DNA from: JANQIO01 sp965601975
GTDB taxonomy: Bacteria > Pseudomonadota > Gammaproteobacteria > Pseudomonadales > Halieaceae
Assembly (NCBI GenBank): GCA_965601975.1
Contig: OZ271856.1
Coordinates: forward strand, 1,054,001-1,118,000
Direction of reading: 5' to 3'
DNA: 64,000 nucleotides
The position numbers and the translations under genes are program-made. Shown piece after piece: positions 36,216-45,106 of this stretch; the first letter of the stretch is position 1, and the number at the start of each line of letters is the position of its first letter. The notes under the pieces were generated by a model that was not told the origin of the DNA, did not search any database, and saw only the letters and a program-made list of their open reading frames with translations.

Positions 36216-36557
36216 ATGAGTGTGGAAAACGGCATCGACGAGCTGGTGAAGTACAAGGGAGAGGCGGCGACGCGTAAAGCCAGGCGCAGTCAAAGACTGG
36301 ATGCACGCGATAAGAACAAAGAGACCGTATCCGATCGAGCTGTCCAGGATGCCCCGACGCAAGCACAAGCTTCGAAAGGCAGCGACAGTCCTGCTGACCC
36401 CTCCACTGAACTCGAATCTTTGATTGCTGAATCAGGCGAGCAAATCGGCAGTTTCATCAAGCAACTTGAAGATGAGGTGGATAAGAGCAAGGGATTGGCG
36501 CTTCTTACCGCGTTTACGGTAGGCGTCATCATCGGGCAACTCATTTCGCGCAGGTAG
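36216..36557 (+). CDS. small C-tail-anchored protein, YqjD/ElaB-like layout
   Basis: This 113-residue protein has a long, charged, low-complexity N-terminal part (basic then Ser/Pro/Asp-rich) and a single membrane helix at the very C terminus (LLTAFTVGVIIGQLISRR). That is the layout of YqjD/ElaB-type (DUF883-like) inner-membrane proteins linked to stationary phase and ribosome binding, but sequence identity to them is not evident to me. I chose ATG 36216 over 36204. It lies 8 bp before the next gene, so the two form an operon. Confidence 0.65.
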   Translation: MSVENGIDELVKYKGEAATRKARRSQRLDARDKNKETVSDRAVQDAPTQAQASKGSDSPADPSTELESLIAESGEQIGSFIKQLEDEVDKSKGLALLTAFTVGVIIGQLISRR

Positions 36558-36565
36558 GAGACCCC

Positions 36566-37036
36566 ATGGAGCAAATAGTACGTAGCTTGAAAGTCGCATG
36601 GAGATCGGAACGTCTTTTGCGAGAAAACGAGTTGCGATTGCTGGTACAGAAAGTACAGCTAAATGCACTGGCGGGAATGGTTGTTTTTGTCGCGTTTGTC
36701 ATGCTCAACTTTGCGGGTTTCTACCTGCTGGATTCACAGGTGGGTAAGCCGCTCGCGGCATTTTGCATCGCGGGGATTGACGTGGTTTTGGCGGCTCTGC
36801 TGATGCTCTGGTCCGCATCTTTGAAACCGGCGCCGGAAGTAGCGCTGGTTGAAGAGGTCCGAGATATGGCGCTTGCCGACGTTGAAGAGGAACTTGCCGT
36901 CGCAGAGACGGAACTGATTGCGCTCAAGGACGAAATTCAGGATTTCGTCAAGAACCCCATGGGCACGCTGCTGCCGGTCACCATAGGCCCTCTGCTGGGG
37001 GCGGTAACACGGGCAATCGCGTCGTCTGACAAGTAG
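36566..37036 (+). CDS. small inner-membrane protein, YqjE/holin-like superfamily layout
   Basis: This 156-residue protein has two adjacent transmembrane helices (about residues 34-54 and 61-82) flanked by a basic N-terminal helix and an acidic, coiled C-terminal tail (VEEVRDMALADVEEELAVAETE). This matches the YqjE / phage holin-like superfamily found next to YqjD-type genes. The function is unknown; it is likely an envelope-stress accessory protein. It overlaps no gene and follows the tail-anchored protein gene by 8 bp. Confidence 0.7.
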   Translation: MEQIVRSLKVAWRSERLLRENELRLLVQKVQLNALAGMVVFVAFVMLNFAGFYLLDSQVGKPLAAFCIAGIDVVLAALLMLWSASLKPAPEVALVEEVRDMALADVEEELAVAETELIALKDEIQDFVKNPMGTLLPVTIGPLLGAVTRAIASSDK

Positions 37037-37101
37037 CCGGGTATGTCCTGAAGATTGCCTGGTCAATGGCACGTAGAAACGTGGAATAAGGAGCTGACAA
37101 C

Positions 37102-37368
37102 ATGGCCGATGAAGGCGATCAAGATAAAGCTTTTGAAGAGCTGAAGACTCTGCATGATGAGCTCAAACTGCAAGCTCACCTCATGGGTATGGAGGCGAGG
37201 GACCAGTGGGAAGAGCTGGATAAAAAGTGGAATCAGTTAAGCCGGGACCTCGAACCCGCCCGGGAAGAGGCAGGTCGGGCCGCTGAAAACGTTGGCTCTG
37301 CCGCTGATATCCTGCTTGAGGAAATCAAGGTAGGCTACCTGAATATCAAGAGTTCGCTGAAAAAGTAA
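37102..37368 (+). CDS. small coiled-coil protein
   Basis: This is an 88-residue, highly charged, helical protein with heptad-like repeats (LHDELKLQAHLMGMEARDQWEELDKKW). There is no signal or membrane segment. Similar short coiled-coil proteins occur beside YqjD/YqjE-type genes in stress clusters and may act in the cytoplasm on the membrane partners. The ribosome site AAGGAG precedes ATG 37102 at a good distance. It is convergent with the phospholipase-D gene (14-bp gap). The family is not firmly recognised. Confidence 0.65.
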   Translation: MADEGDQDKAFEELKTLHDELKLQAHLMGMEARDQWEELDKKWNQLSRDLEPAREEAGRAAENVGSAADILLEEIKVGYLNIKSSLKK

Positions 37369-37382
37369 TACGCGGCGACCGG

Positions 37383-38810
37383 TCAGAGCTGCCTCTCGAT
37401 CGGTAGCAGTTGGTATACGTTTGCCAGCAACCGGCGCCAGAGGCTGGCGCCGGGCTCGCCCTTCCGGGTCTTCCTGCCGCGGGCCCCCGCGTACGTCCAT
37501 CGCATTCTGTCTTTGTCGCTGAGCGCCACCCGCCAGGTGAAGTCAGGAATGCCTTTATCTATGACGTCCCGCATCAGGCCACTGAGCTCCGGCGAATCGA
37601 TGAAGACGATTTGTTCGGAATTGATCTCCATTGACCTCGGATCCAGGTTCAGCGAGCCGAGTATCAGGGTCTTGCCGTCGACCTCGAACGCCTTGGTGTG
37701 AAGAGTGATGCGCTCAATATTCTTCTCGCCGTACCCGGGCTGTACGTCGCTCCGCAGCTCGAAAAGCTCAACCCCCGAACGCACCAGCTCCGCGCGGTAT
37801 TTGCGGTAGTGGGCGTGTACGGCCACGTGGTTGGTCGAGGCCAGTGAATTGGTAACCACGCGAACCGTGATCCCGCTGGCGGCTTTGTTCTTGATCAACT
37901 CCAGACCCTCCTCGCCGGGTATGAAGTAGGGGGAGATGATCGTGATTTCGTGCTGCGCTTCCTCGATCGCCTCTCGCAGGGCCGTGGTGACTCGCAGCTC
38001 TTCTGCGGTGCCGGGCGCTACCTTGAGCTTCTCGGGCCGGTCTGCCACTACCCGCGCCGGTGCAGGAATAAGCGGCAGCTCGCCGCGGAACACTGCGTCC
38101 ACCAGTTGAGTCTTCACTGCGCGGCCGTAAGCGCTTTCCCGTCGCCCCGACACCACCGCCCGCATCGCGTTGCGCCAGATGGCCAGTTTATTCAATAGAG
38201 GTCTGCGGCCCAGCGCCTCAACAGGCAGGGCGAGTCGGGAGTCCCAGAAGCGATCAAAAGTGTCGGCGATATCGTCGACCACGGGCCCTGTGGCCAGCAC
38301 CTCATAGTCATCAAAATTGCCGTCCTGCTGTAGCTCAAAGTACTCAGCGCCGATGTTGCGGCCGCCGATGATCGCCAGTGAGCCATCCACGATAAAGGAC
38401 TTGTTGTGCATGCGACGATTACTGCGCTGAAAATCCCACAACATGCTCAATAACACCGGGAAGCGCCTTGAAAGGGGATTGAACAAGCGGATGTTGATAT
38501 TCGGGTGTGACGCCAGGGTGGTAAGAACCACATCGTTCCTGGGTGTGAAGATGTCGTCAAACAGCACCCGCACCCGTACACCGCTGTCAGCTGCTCGCAG
38601 CAGCTTGCCCATAAACAGACTGCCGGCCTCGTCATGCTTGATCAGGAAATACTGGACATCGACCGTGTGACGCGCGATGTCCAGTGCCCTGAGTCGTGCG
38701 CCCAGCGCATCCAACCCATCCGACAGGGGCTGGAAGCCGGATTGCTCAGAGTGCTTTGCCCGCCACTTCCCGGCAAATTGGGCCAGGGGTGCGTCTGGAT
38801 GCAGCGCCAT
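37383..38810 (-). CDS. phospholipase D family protein without leader (paralogue of the 14685-16220 product)
   Basis: This 475-residue protein has two HKD motifs: H-N-K-SFIV-D then GGRN, and H-T-K-AFEV-D then GSLNLDPRS. It shares long blocks with the lipoprotein at 14685-16220 (LGARL, LLRAADxGVRVRxLxDDIFTPR, VVTNSLAS) and the same PIExQL C terminus, but starts directly with MALHPDAPLAQFAGKW and has no signal peptide. GGAGG lies upstream of ATG 38810, supporting this start. If made as written it would be cytoplasmic, so the two paralogues would work in different compartments on phospholipid or phosphatidyl-transfer reactions. Confidence 0.85.
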   Translation of the reverse strand: MALHPDAPLAQFAGKWRAKHSEQSGFQPLSDGLDALGARLRALDIARHTVDVQYFLIKHDEAGSLFMGKLLRAADSGVRVRVLFDDIFTPRNDVVLTTLASHPNINIRLFNPLSRRFPVLLSMLWDFQRSNRRMHNKSFIVDGSLAIIGGRNIGAEYFELQQDGNFDDYEVLATGPVVDDIADTFDRFWDSRLALPVEALGRRPLLNKLAIWRNAMRAVVSGRRESAYGRAVKTQLVDAVFRGELPLIPAPARVVADRPEKLKVAPGTAEELRVTTALREAIEEAQHEITIISPYFIPGEEGLELIKNKAASGITVRVVTNSLASTNHVAVHAHYRKYRAELVRSGVELFELRSDVQPGYGEKNIERITLHTKAFEVDGKTLILGSLNLDPRSMEINSEQIVFIDSPELSGLMRDVIDKGIPDFTWRVALSDKDRMRWTYAGARGRKTRKGEPGASLWRRLLANVYQLLPIERQL

Positions 38811-38893
38811 AGCGTCGCTTTCCTCCGGGGATTAGTCCAGCAGCATGGAAAGAGTCTCCCAATTCGCGATCAGAAACTTCAAGGGGGCGTGGG

Positions 38894-39667
38894 CTAGTAC
38901 TCCTCGGGGACGAAGTTCCTCCCCTTGATGCTCGCGTCGTCGTCGTAGGCATCGCTTTCGTCGCGGTCGGGCAACCTCACGATGGTGGTGCCGGTGCTCT
39001 CGTAGGGAATCCGCGAGAGGATGTGCTTGATGCAGTTGAGCCGGCCGCGTTCCTTGTCATCGTTCCTGACGATATACCAGGGGCTTACCTTGGTGTCAGT
39101 GGCTTTCAGCATGGCGTCGCGAGCCCGGGAATAACCGTACCAGCGCCTGCGCGCCTCGAGATCCATGGGGCTGAGTTTCCACTGTTTGTGCTCGTTCTTG
39201 ATGCGGGACTTGAAGCGCTTTTCCTGTTCCTCGTTGCTGACCTCCAGCCAGTACTTGAGCAGGATGATCCCGTCCCGCACAAGCTCCTCTTCAAAGCGCG
39301 GCGCGATGTCGAGAAAGTGTTTTACCTGCTCTTCGCTGGCAAAGCCCATGACGCGCTCGACGCCGGCCCGGTTGTACCAGCTTCGATCAAAGATAATGAT
39401 TTCGCCCGCCGCCGGCAGGTGCTGCATGTAGCGCTGGGAATAGAGCTGGGTTTTTTCCCGGTCACTGGGCGCCGGCAGTGCAATCACCCTGAACACCCTC
39501 GGGCTGACGCGCTCGCTGATGGCCTTGATGACGCCGCCCTTGCCCGCGGCATCGCGGCCCTCGAACAGGATGACCACGCGCTGGCCGGTCTCCTTGACCC
39601 AGTCCTGCAGGTTGACCAGCTCGACCTGCAGTTTTTTCAGTTCCGCTTCGTACTTTTCCTTTTTCAT
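38894..39667 (-). CDS. ppk2: polyphosphate kinase 2 (PPK2 family)
   Basis: This is a 257-residue kinase with Walker A GRDAAGKGG (37-45), the catalytic-lid region and Walker B FDRSWYNR (D94, R95), all diagnostic for PPK2. It uses polyphosphate to phosphorylate nucleotides (ADP or GDP) or runs the reverse. It is a single-domain form of usual class I length. I chose ATG 39667, which has AAGG seven bases upstream; a start at 39691 lacks a ribosome site. It probably works with the phosphate importer at 31022 in polyphosphate turnover. It lies 83 bp upstream of the phospholipase-D gene on the same strand. Confidence 0.92.
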   Translation of the reverse strand: MKKEKYEAELKKLQVELVNLQDWVKETGQRVVILFEGRDAAGKGGVIKAISERVSPRVFRVIALPAPSDREKTQLYSQRYMQHLPAAGEIIIFDRSWYNRAGVERVMGFASEEQVKHFLDIAPRFEEELVRDGIILLKYWLEVSNEEQEKRFKSRIKNEHKQWKLSPMDLEARRRWYGYSRARDAMLKATDTKVSPWYIVRNDDKERGRLNCIKHILSRIPYESTGTTIVRLPDRDESDAYDDDASIKGRNFVPEEY

Positions 39668-39733
39668 GGTGCCGCCTTGTTGTTCCGCCATTTAAGAATA
39701 GCCAATGGACGGCAGTTTGGCCGGGCGTTCGGC

Positions 39734-40747
39734 TCAGCTGTGGGAACCTCTCGATGCGGCCTTTCGCCAGGCGCGCGGCGAGCAGCCGTACCAGCGGCGG
39801 AAGCTCCGGGAAAACGCGCTTGGTTCGCTGTAGCCCAACTGGTGGGCGATCTCCCCCAGCTGCATCTCTCCCTGGAGCAGCTGCTGTTCCGCCTGCTCCC
39901 GGCGCACCTTGTCCAGCAGCAGCTGGAAGGACGTGTGTTCGGAGCCCAGTCGATTCTGCAGGGTGCGTGTGCTGAGAGAAAGAAAGCGGGCAATGCCCTC
40001 GAGCGTGCACTGACCCGTCGGAAGGAATTCACGGATCATGGTTTCCACCCGCCGGCTGTACCGGTGCCGGCTGCTTGCCTCCAGCTGGTCGAGGTACTCG
40101 GACAGTATCGATTGAAGCCGGGGGTCCGCCTGCTGGACCGGGGAGTGCGCGATCTCGCGTGCAAAGACCAGCGAGTAGGGTGCGAAACCAAAACGCAGCG
40201 AGCGAACCGGCAGCAGATCAAAGGGGCTGAGGTCTTCGGGCTCTGCGTAGGGTAGCTGCAGGACTTCTGCTTCGAACGTCGGCCCGTACATCATGCGGAA
40301 AATGTTGACGGTAATGCCGACCGCTACATCGATAGACTGGCGGGCCCCGGCCAGGGTGTGATCCGGGATGCTGTAGGTCATGGCTGCAACCCGCCCGGTC
40401 ACGTTGAAGCCAACGGAGCCATAGGTGTCGTGGACGTGGTAGAAGCGGGCAAAGGTATTCCAGGCTTCCTCGATGGTCGAACCCTGGGACAGCACAAAGC
40501 CCGTCACGCCCAGGTTCGCGGCGCCGAGGTGGCGGCCCATCTCAAGCCCGAAGTGGGGGCAACCGCTGTGGTGGGCGGCGCTGTCCAGCAGCGCCAGGTA
40601 GGTGCGATAGGGAATGAACGCGTCCGGGTTGTCAAAGACGTCCATACTGGCGCCGGCGGCGGCTATCGCCCGGTCCGGATCGCCGCCGAGAGCGGTGATG
40701 GTGGGCCGATACTGGGTCAGGAGTCCGGCGCGTATCTGGGGCTGCAT
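39734..40747 (-). CDS. AraC family transcriptional regulator with N-terminal ligand-binding domain
   Basis: This is a 337-residue regulator. The N-terminal domain is the OruR/ArgR-type ligand-binding class (YLALLDSAAHHSGCPHFGLEMG, FVLSQGSTIEEAWNTF). The C-terminal helix-turn-helix pair reads IARFLSLSTRTLQNRL and IAHQLGYSEPSAFSRSFRRW. It is divergent from the TonB receptor at 40938, which it probably controls. I chose ATG 40747 (an in-frame TTG lies at 40753). Three 21-bp repeats begin 7 bp upstream of this ATG, and a TTGACA-N17-GACAAT promoter placed there would start the mRNA at or next to the ATG, so the message may be leaderless. Confidence 0.88.
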   Translation of the reverse strand: MQPQIRAGLLTQYRPTITALGGDPDRAIAAAGASMDVFDNPDAFIPYRTYLALLDSAAHHSGCPHFGLEMGRHLGAANLGVTGFVLSQGSTIEEAWNTFARFYHVHDTYGSVGFNVTGRVAAMTYSIPDHTLAGARQSIDVAVGITVNIFRMMYGPTFEAEVLQLPYAEPEDLSPFDLLPVRSLRFGFAPYSLVFAREIAHSPVQQADPRLQSILSEYLDQLEASSRHRYSRRVETMIREFLPTGQCTLEGIARFLSLSTRTLQNRLGSEHTSFQLLLDKVRREQAEQQLLQGEMQLGEIAHQLGYSEPSAFSRSFRRWYGCSPRAWRKAASRGSHS

Positions 40748-40753
40748 GCGCAA

Positions 40754-40782
40754 ATTGTCCGAACGGCTGCGTGTTTTGTCAA
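40754..40782 (-). promoter_or_regulatory. predicted promoter of the AraC gene
   Basis: On the minus strand TTGACA (40777-40782) is a perfect -35, 17 bp from GACAAT (40754-40759). The 3' end of the -10 is six bases before the ATG at 40747, so transcription would start close to the first codon. Both hexamers are parts of the 21-bp repeats. Confidence 0.5.
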
Positions 40783-40816
40783 TTTATCTGCGTGAATTGT
40801 CAAGTATTGTAGAGCC
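40754..40816 (+). repeat. three 21-bp direct repeats, probable AraC operator
   Basis: TTGTC recurs at exact 21-bp steps: ATTGTC at 40754, TTTGTC at 40775 and ATTGTC at 40796. The first two units also share CTGCGTG in register (TTGTC-N7-CTGCGTG). Two helical turns between half-sites is the normal layout for AraC-type dimers. The array lies between the divergent regulator and TonB receptor genes. Confidence 0.65.
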
Positions 40817-40937
40817 CCATCCCTTACATTCCCACATAAAAATAATGTGAATTTCCTGAACCACGGCCTGCGCTGCCCTCTTTCGCAAAGTCCCGGCCGA
40901 ATAACCCATGGGTGTCCCCACCCCGGAGAACAAGATA

Positions 40938-43544
40938 ATGACCCAACCGAACAGGACCCATCTGTTGGCGCGCCGCAACGTGCTCGCAGCCGCTGTCAGC
41001 GCTTCCATACTCTGTGCCGGCCACGGCGCCTCGGCCCAGGCCAAGCTCGAAGAAGTCGTTGTCACGGCCCAGAAGCGCACTGAGAGCCTTATGGACGTGC
41101 CGATCTCGATCTCCGCCGTGTCCGGCGAGAAGATCGCCGACGCCAACATCCAGCGGGCGGAAGACCTGACCGCCTATGTACCGAACTTCCAGGTCAACCA
41201 GGACCCCATCGGCGACAAGATCAATATCCGCGGCATCCAGTCGGGTAACCAGGCCGGGTTCGAGCAGTCCGTGGCCACGTTTGTCGACGGCATCTACCGC
41301 GGCCGCGGCACACAGTCGCGCTTTTCCTTCCTGGATGTGGCCCGTGTCGAGGTGCTGCGCGGGCCGCAGCCGGCATTGTTTGGCCGCAACACCATTGCCG
41401 GTGCGGTGAATATCACCACCAACCGCCCGACCGAGGAATTCAGCGCTGAGCTGCTGGGCCAGTACAACCCGGAATTTGATGAAACCGAGTTCCAGGGCGC
41501 CGTTTCCGGCCCCATTAGCGACAACCTGCGCGGTCGCCTGGTGTTGCTGAACCGCCAGATGGAAGAGGGTTGGGTGGACAACAAGGCCTACAACGAGGAC
41601 AACCCGGATACGGAGGAGACCTTCGGCCGCGTCTCCCTGGAGTGGGACGCCACCGAGGTCACCCGGGTTGCCCTGCGCGCCGAGTGGGGTGACTTTGAGA
41701 TCAACGGCCAGCCCTGGGTGATCGCCGAGGGGGGGCCGATCCAGGGTCTGCTGGACAGTTCCGGCATTCCCACGGGCAAGAACGATGAGACCTTCATGGG
41801 CAACAACGGCTTCGGCCCCTTTGCCGGCGATGACACGATCGATTTCGGCTCGGTGGGCATCCTCGACGGCGACTCGGCGGAGTACGGCCTGACGATCGAG
41901 CATGAGCTTGCCAACGGCGCGCTGGTCACTGCCATCGCGGGATATTCCGAGTACGATTTCGAGCGCTTCCTGGATGCGGACTTCAATCCGCTCCCCATCG
42001 TGCGCTTTGACGACACGGAAGACTACGAGCAGACCAGCTTCGAGCTGCGCCTGACCTCGGAAGCCGGCGGCACCTTCGAGTACATCCTGGGCGCTTACTA
42101 CCAGGACAACGAGATGTACGTCGACGGCACGACCCAGTTCAACCTTCCGAATATCGGCGGCCTGCTGGGTGGCAACTGCGCCGCGGGTGGCGGTAGCGGC
42201 GCCATCGTGCCCGGCGATCCGGGCACCACGGCAGCTACCGTGGCCGCCACCATCCCGGGTAGCACTGCGGACCTGGCCAACGCCTGCGCCCAGACTTCAC
42301 TGACCGAGGTGCTGGTTCCTGCCGGCGTGCTGGGCGCCTCGCGCTACGCTTACCTGGACCAGGACACGGAGACCTGGGCGATCTTTACCCAGGCCACCTG
42401 GAACGCCACCGATCGCCTGCGTGCCACTGTGGGCCTGCGCTACACCGAGGAGGAAAAGGATGCCGCCCAGGGTGCGTACGCGGCAGAGTATGTGGCCGAG
42501 AGCAGCACGCCGCTGGAGGACCAGAACCCCGCGACCAATCCCGAAGCGCTGGCCGCGGTGTTGCTGGGGGAATTCACCACTCACGCGTTTACCGACAACG
42601 ATCCGGGTATGTCCCGCGATGACGATGCCTTCACCTGGTCATTGAATGTCCAGTACGACCTGACGCCGGATGCGATGATTTACGGTAGTGCTGCCACGGG
42701 CTTCAAGGCCGGTGGCTACAACTCCTTCTACATGGGCCTGCCCCAGGGGTTGGGTGCGGATTCCACCGAGGTGGAATTCGAGGATGAAGAGGTGCTGACC
42801 TTCGAGCTGGGCGCCAAGATGACGCTGCTGGACGGTGCGGCGGAGCTGAACCTCGCCATTTTCCGCTCGGAATATGACGACCTGCAGGCGTCGATCTTTG
42901 CCGGCAACACCACCTTCGAGGTACAGAACGCCGCCGAGGCGACCTCCCAGGGCGTGGAGTTGGACGGCCGCTGGCAGGTTACCGACCGGCTGCTACTGAG
43001 CGCCTCCGTCGGCTACCTGGACTTCGAGTTTGACGAATTCCCCAACCAGGCCTGTGTCGCCGAGCAGTTCCTGAACTTCCGGGAAGACGCCTACCAGTCC
43101 GCAATCGCCGCGGGTGATTTCGCCGCGGCAGCCGGCGCAGCGCTGCTGGTCAACAACCAGACCTGTGCCGCTGCAGGCGTGAATGATCTGGAGGGCGAGG
43201 TCAGCGAGAACACGCCTGACTGGAGCGCGGCGCTGATCGCCGAGCACGTGATGCCGATCGGCCGCTACGAGCTGCGCAGCTCCGTGGACCTGAGCTACAG
43301 CGACGACGTGTACCGCCAGGGCGACCTGGACCCGGTGTCGGAGCAGGACAGCTTCACCAAGATCAATGCGAGCCTGATTTTCGGCCCTGACAACGGTCAG
43401 TGGGACATCTCTCTCATCGGCAAGAACCTGACGGATGAGGACACCTATTCCTACGTCAACGACATGCCGCTGTTCAACGGCGCCCGCCAGGGCCGCCTGG
43501 ACGCACCGCGCAGCTACGCCGTGCGTGGACGCTACCGCTTCTAG
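40938..43544 (+). CDS. TonB-dependent outer-membrane receptor
   Basis: This is an 868-residue receptor with a long N-terminal leader (signal region about 14-38), TonB-box-like EEVVVTAQKRTES, plug signature VLRGPQPALFGRNTIAGAVNIT, a barrel and a C-terminal RGRYRF. No STN domain. A large Gly/Ala/Thr-rich extracellular insertion contains a cysteine pair about 40 residues apart (near NCAAGGGSG and ANACAQT) that could form a disulfide loop. It is divergent from an AraC gene with operator repeats between them and followed by an intrinsic terminator and a porin gene. The substrate is unknown; by family style a hydrophobic or plant/algal-derived compound is plausible. Confidence 0.93.
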   Translation: MTQPNRTHLLARRNVLAAAVSASILCAGHGASAQAKLEEVVVTAQKRTESLMDVPISISAVSGEKIADANIQRAEDLTAYVPNFQVNQDPIGDKINIRGIQSGNQAGFEQSVATFVDGIYRGRGTQSRFSFLDVARVEVLRGPQPALFGRNTIAGAVNITTNRPTEEFSAELLGQYNPEFDETEFQGAVSGPISDNLRGRLVLLNRQMEEGWVDNKAYNEDNPDTEETFGRVSLEWDATEVTRVALRAEWGDFEINGQPWVIAEGGPIQGLLDSSGIPTGKNDETFMGNNGFGPFAGDDTIDFGSVGILDGDSAEYGLTIEHELANGALVTAIAGYSEYDFERFLDADFNPLPIVRFDDTEDYEQTSFELRLTSEAGGTFEYILGAYYQDNEMYVDGTTQFNLPNIGGLLGGNCAAGGGSGAIVPGDPGTTAATVAATIPGSTADLANACAQTSLTEVLVPAGVLGASRYAYLDQDTETWAIFTQATWNATDRLRATVGLRYTEEEKDAAQGAYAAEYVAESSTPLEDQNPATNPEALAAVLLGEFTTHAFTDNDPGMSRDDDAFTWSLNVQYDLTPDAMIYGSAATGFKAGGYNSFYMGLPQGLGADSTEVEFEDEEVLTFELGAKMTLLDGAAELNLAIFRSEYDDLQASIFAGNTTFEVQNAAEATSQGVELDGRWQVTDRLLLSASVGYLDFEFDEFPNQACVAEQFLNFREDAYQSAIAAGDFAAAAGAALLVNNQTCAAAGVNDLEGEVSENTPDWSAALIAEHVMPIGRYELRSSVDLSYSDDVYRQGDLDPVSEQDSFTKINASLIFGPDNGQWDISLIGKNLTDEDTYSYVNDMPLFNGARQGRLDAPRSYAVRGRYRF

Positions 43545-43564
43545 CGATCTCCGTGAGTGACCGC

Positions 43565-43588
43565 AAGGCCCGCATTGCGGGCCTTTTT
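43565..43588 (+). terminator. rho-independent terminator after the TonB receptor gene
   Basis: AAGGCCCGC pairs with GCGGGCCTT around a three-base ATT loop and is followed by a T-run. It lies 20 bp after the receptor stop codon and before the porin gene, so the two are separate transcription units. Confidence 0.92.
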
Positions 43589-43664
43589 TATTGTGACAGG
43601 TCAATTCACTGTTGCGCTGAGGCACTACACTTGGGGTAACGAACAAGAGTAGGGAGCGTACCCC

Positions 43665-44891
43665 ATGCCGTACCGCCAAATTGCAGCACTGGCAGCTCTG
43701 GGTCTGGCCTGTGCACCGGCCGTGGCCCTGGACGATTTCACGGAACAGTTATCCAGGGCGGTGAAGGAGGGCAAGGCTTCCCTGGATTTCCGCTACCGGT
43801 TCGAGTGGGTGGACCAGGACGGCTTCGATGACGAGGCAGAGGCGTCGCTGATGCGCTCGCGTATCACCCTGGAATCCGCCGAGCTCTGGAACCTGACCGG
43901 CCTCATCGAGGCGGACAACGTCACCAATATCGGCCCCAACGACTACAACTCCACCGAGAACAACAAGACCGAGTATCCCGTGGTTGCCGACCCCGAGTAC
44001 ACCGAGATCAACCAGATCTGGATGAAGTACTCGGCCGACAGCTGGAAGGCCACCGGCGGCCGCCAGCGGATCAATCACCTGAACCAGCGCTTTGTTGGCG
44101 GAGTGGCCTGGCGCCAGAACGAGCAGACCTTTGACGGCGGCCGCATCGAGTGGACGCCGATGGAAGCGCTCTCGGTCGACTTTGCCTATACCTGGAACGT
44201 CAACCGTATCTTCGGACCGGACGACGGCGCCAATCCTGCGGACCTCGAAGGCGACACGTTTTTCCTGCTGGCCAATTATGATATCGCCGAGAACCACCGC
44301 CTCAGTGGCTTCGGCTACTTCCTGGACTTTGACGAGGATGGGGGCTTTGCCGCGGGCAAGACGGTGAACCTGTCCAGCGATACTTATGGGCTGGAATACC
44401 AGGGCAAGTTCAATATCGTGGATGTGCGCGCCAGTTTCGCCAGGCAGTCAGACGCCGGTGACAGCGAGCTGGACTATGACGCCAACTACTACCTTGCCGA
44501 AGTGGGTGTCACGGTGTCCGGGATCAAGTTTCAGGCGGCCTATGAGGTACTGGAGTCAGACAACGGCGTGGGCTTCGCCACGCCCCTGGCCACGGCGCAC
44601 GCCTTCCAGGGCTGGGCCGACCTGTTCCTGACTACGCCCGGGGACGGCATCGAGGACGCCAACCTGTCCATCGGCGGCAAATTGGGACCGGTAAATGTGA
44701 AGGCGATCTACCACGACTTCCAGGCGGAATCGTCGAGCGAGGATTTCGGCACGGAAATCGACCTGATCGCTACCTGGCCGGTGAACAAGCAGTTCACGGT
44801 GCAGGCCAAGTACGCGAGCTTTGATACGGACGTGGAAGAGCGCTTCCCCGACACAGACCGGGCCTGGCTGACCCTCCAACTCAAGCTCTAA
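43665..44891 (+). CDS. alginate-export-like outer-membrane porin
   Basis: This 408-residue protein has a signal peptide (about residues 1-21, AVA/LDD) and a barrel with the pattern SLDFRYRFEWVDQDGFD and AEASLMRSRITLE, resembling the alginate_exp/AlgE-like porin group. It ends in WLTLQLKL with alternating hydrophobics. The many D/E/N-rich turns fit extracellular loops. It is a stand-alone gene after a terminator, upstream of the beta-oxidation cluster. The substrate is not predictable; members of this group also pass small aromatic or acidic compounds. Confidence 0.8.
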   Translation: MPYRQIAALAALGLACAPAVALDDFTEQLSRAVKEGKASLDFRYRFEWVDQDGFDDEAEASLMRSRITLESAELWNLTGLIEADNVTNIGPNDYNSTENNKTEYPVVADPEYTEINQIWMKYSADSWKATGGRQRINHLNQRFVGGVAWRQNEQTFDGGRIEWTPMEALSVDFAYTWNVNRIFGPDDGANPADLEGDTFFLLANYDIAENHRLSGFGYFLDFDEDGGFAAGKTVNLSSDTYGLEYQGKFNIVDVRASFARQSDAGDSELDYDANYYLAEVGVTVSGIKFQAAYEVLESDNGVGFATPLATAHAFQGWADLFLTTPGDGIEDANLSIGGKLGPVNVKAIYHDFQAESSSEDFGTEIDLIATWPVNKQFTVQAKYASFDTDVEERFPDTDRAWLTLQLKL

Positions 44892-45106
44892 CCCGGGGGC
44901 CGCTGAGCCGATCCTTCGAGATCGAGGGACAAAGCGCTCTCATTCCCGAGTTTGGCAAACGATCCTTCTCCCGACGGCAATGCCCTTGCTCGCCGGGATT
45001 TTCTGCTGACAATTGATCATGTAGAAAGTCGCCTTTCATCATTCGATTCCGTTGACGCCCCCAGTATTGTTCGTGGCCGGATCAGTACTCACGGGAGATG
45101 TCAGCC

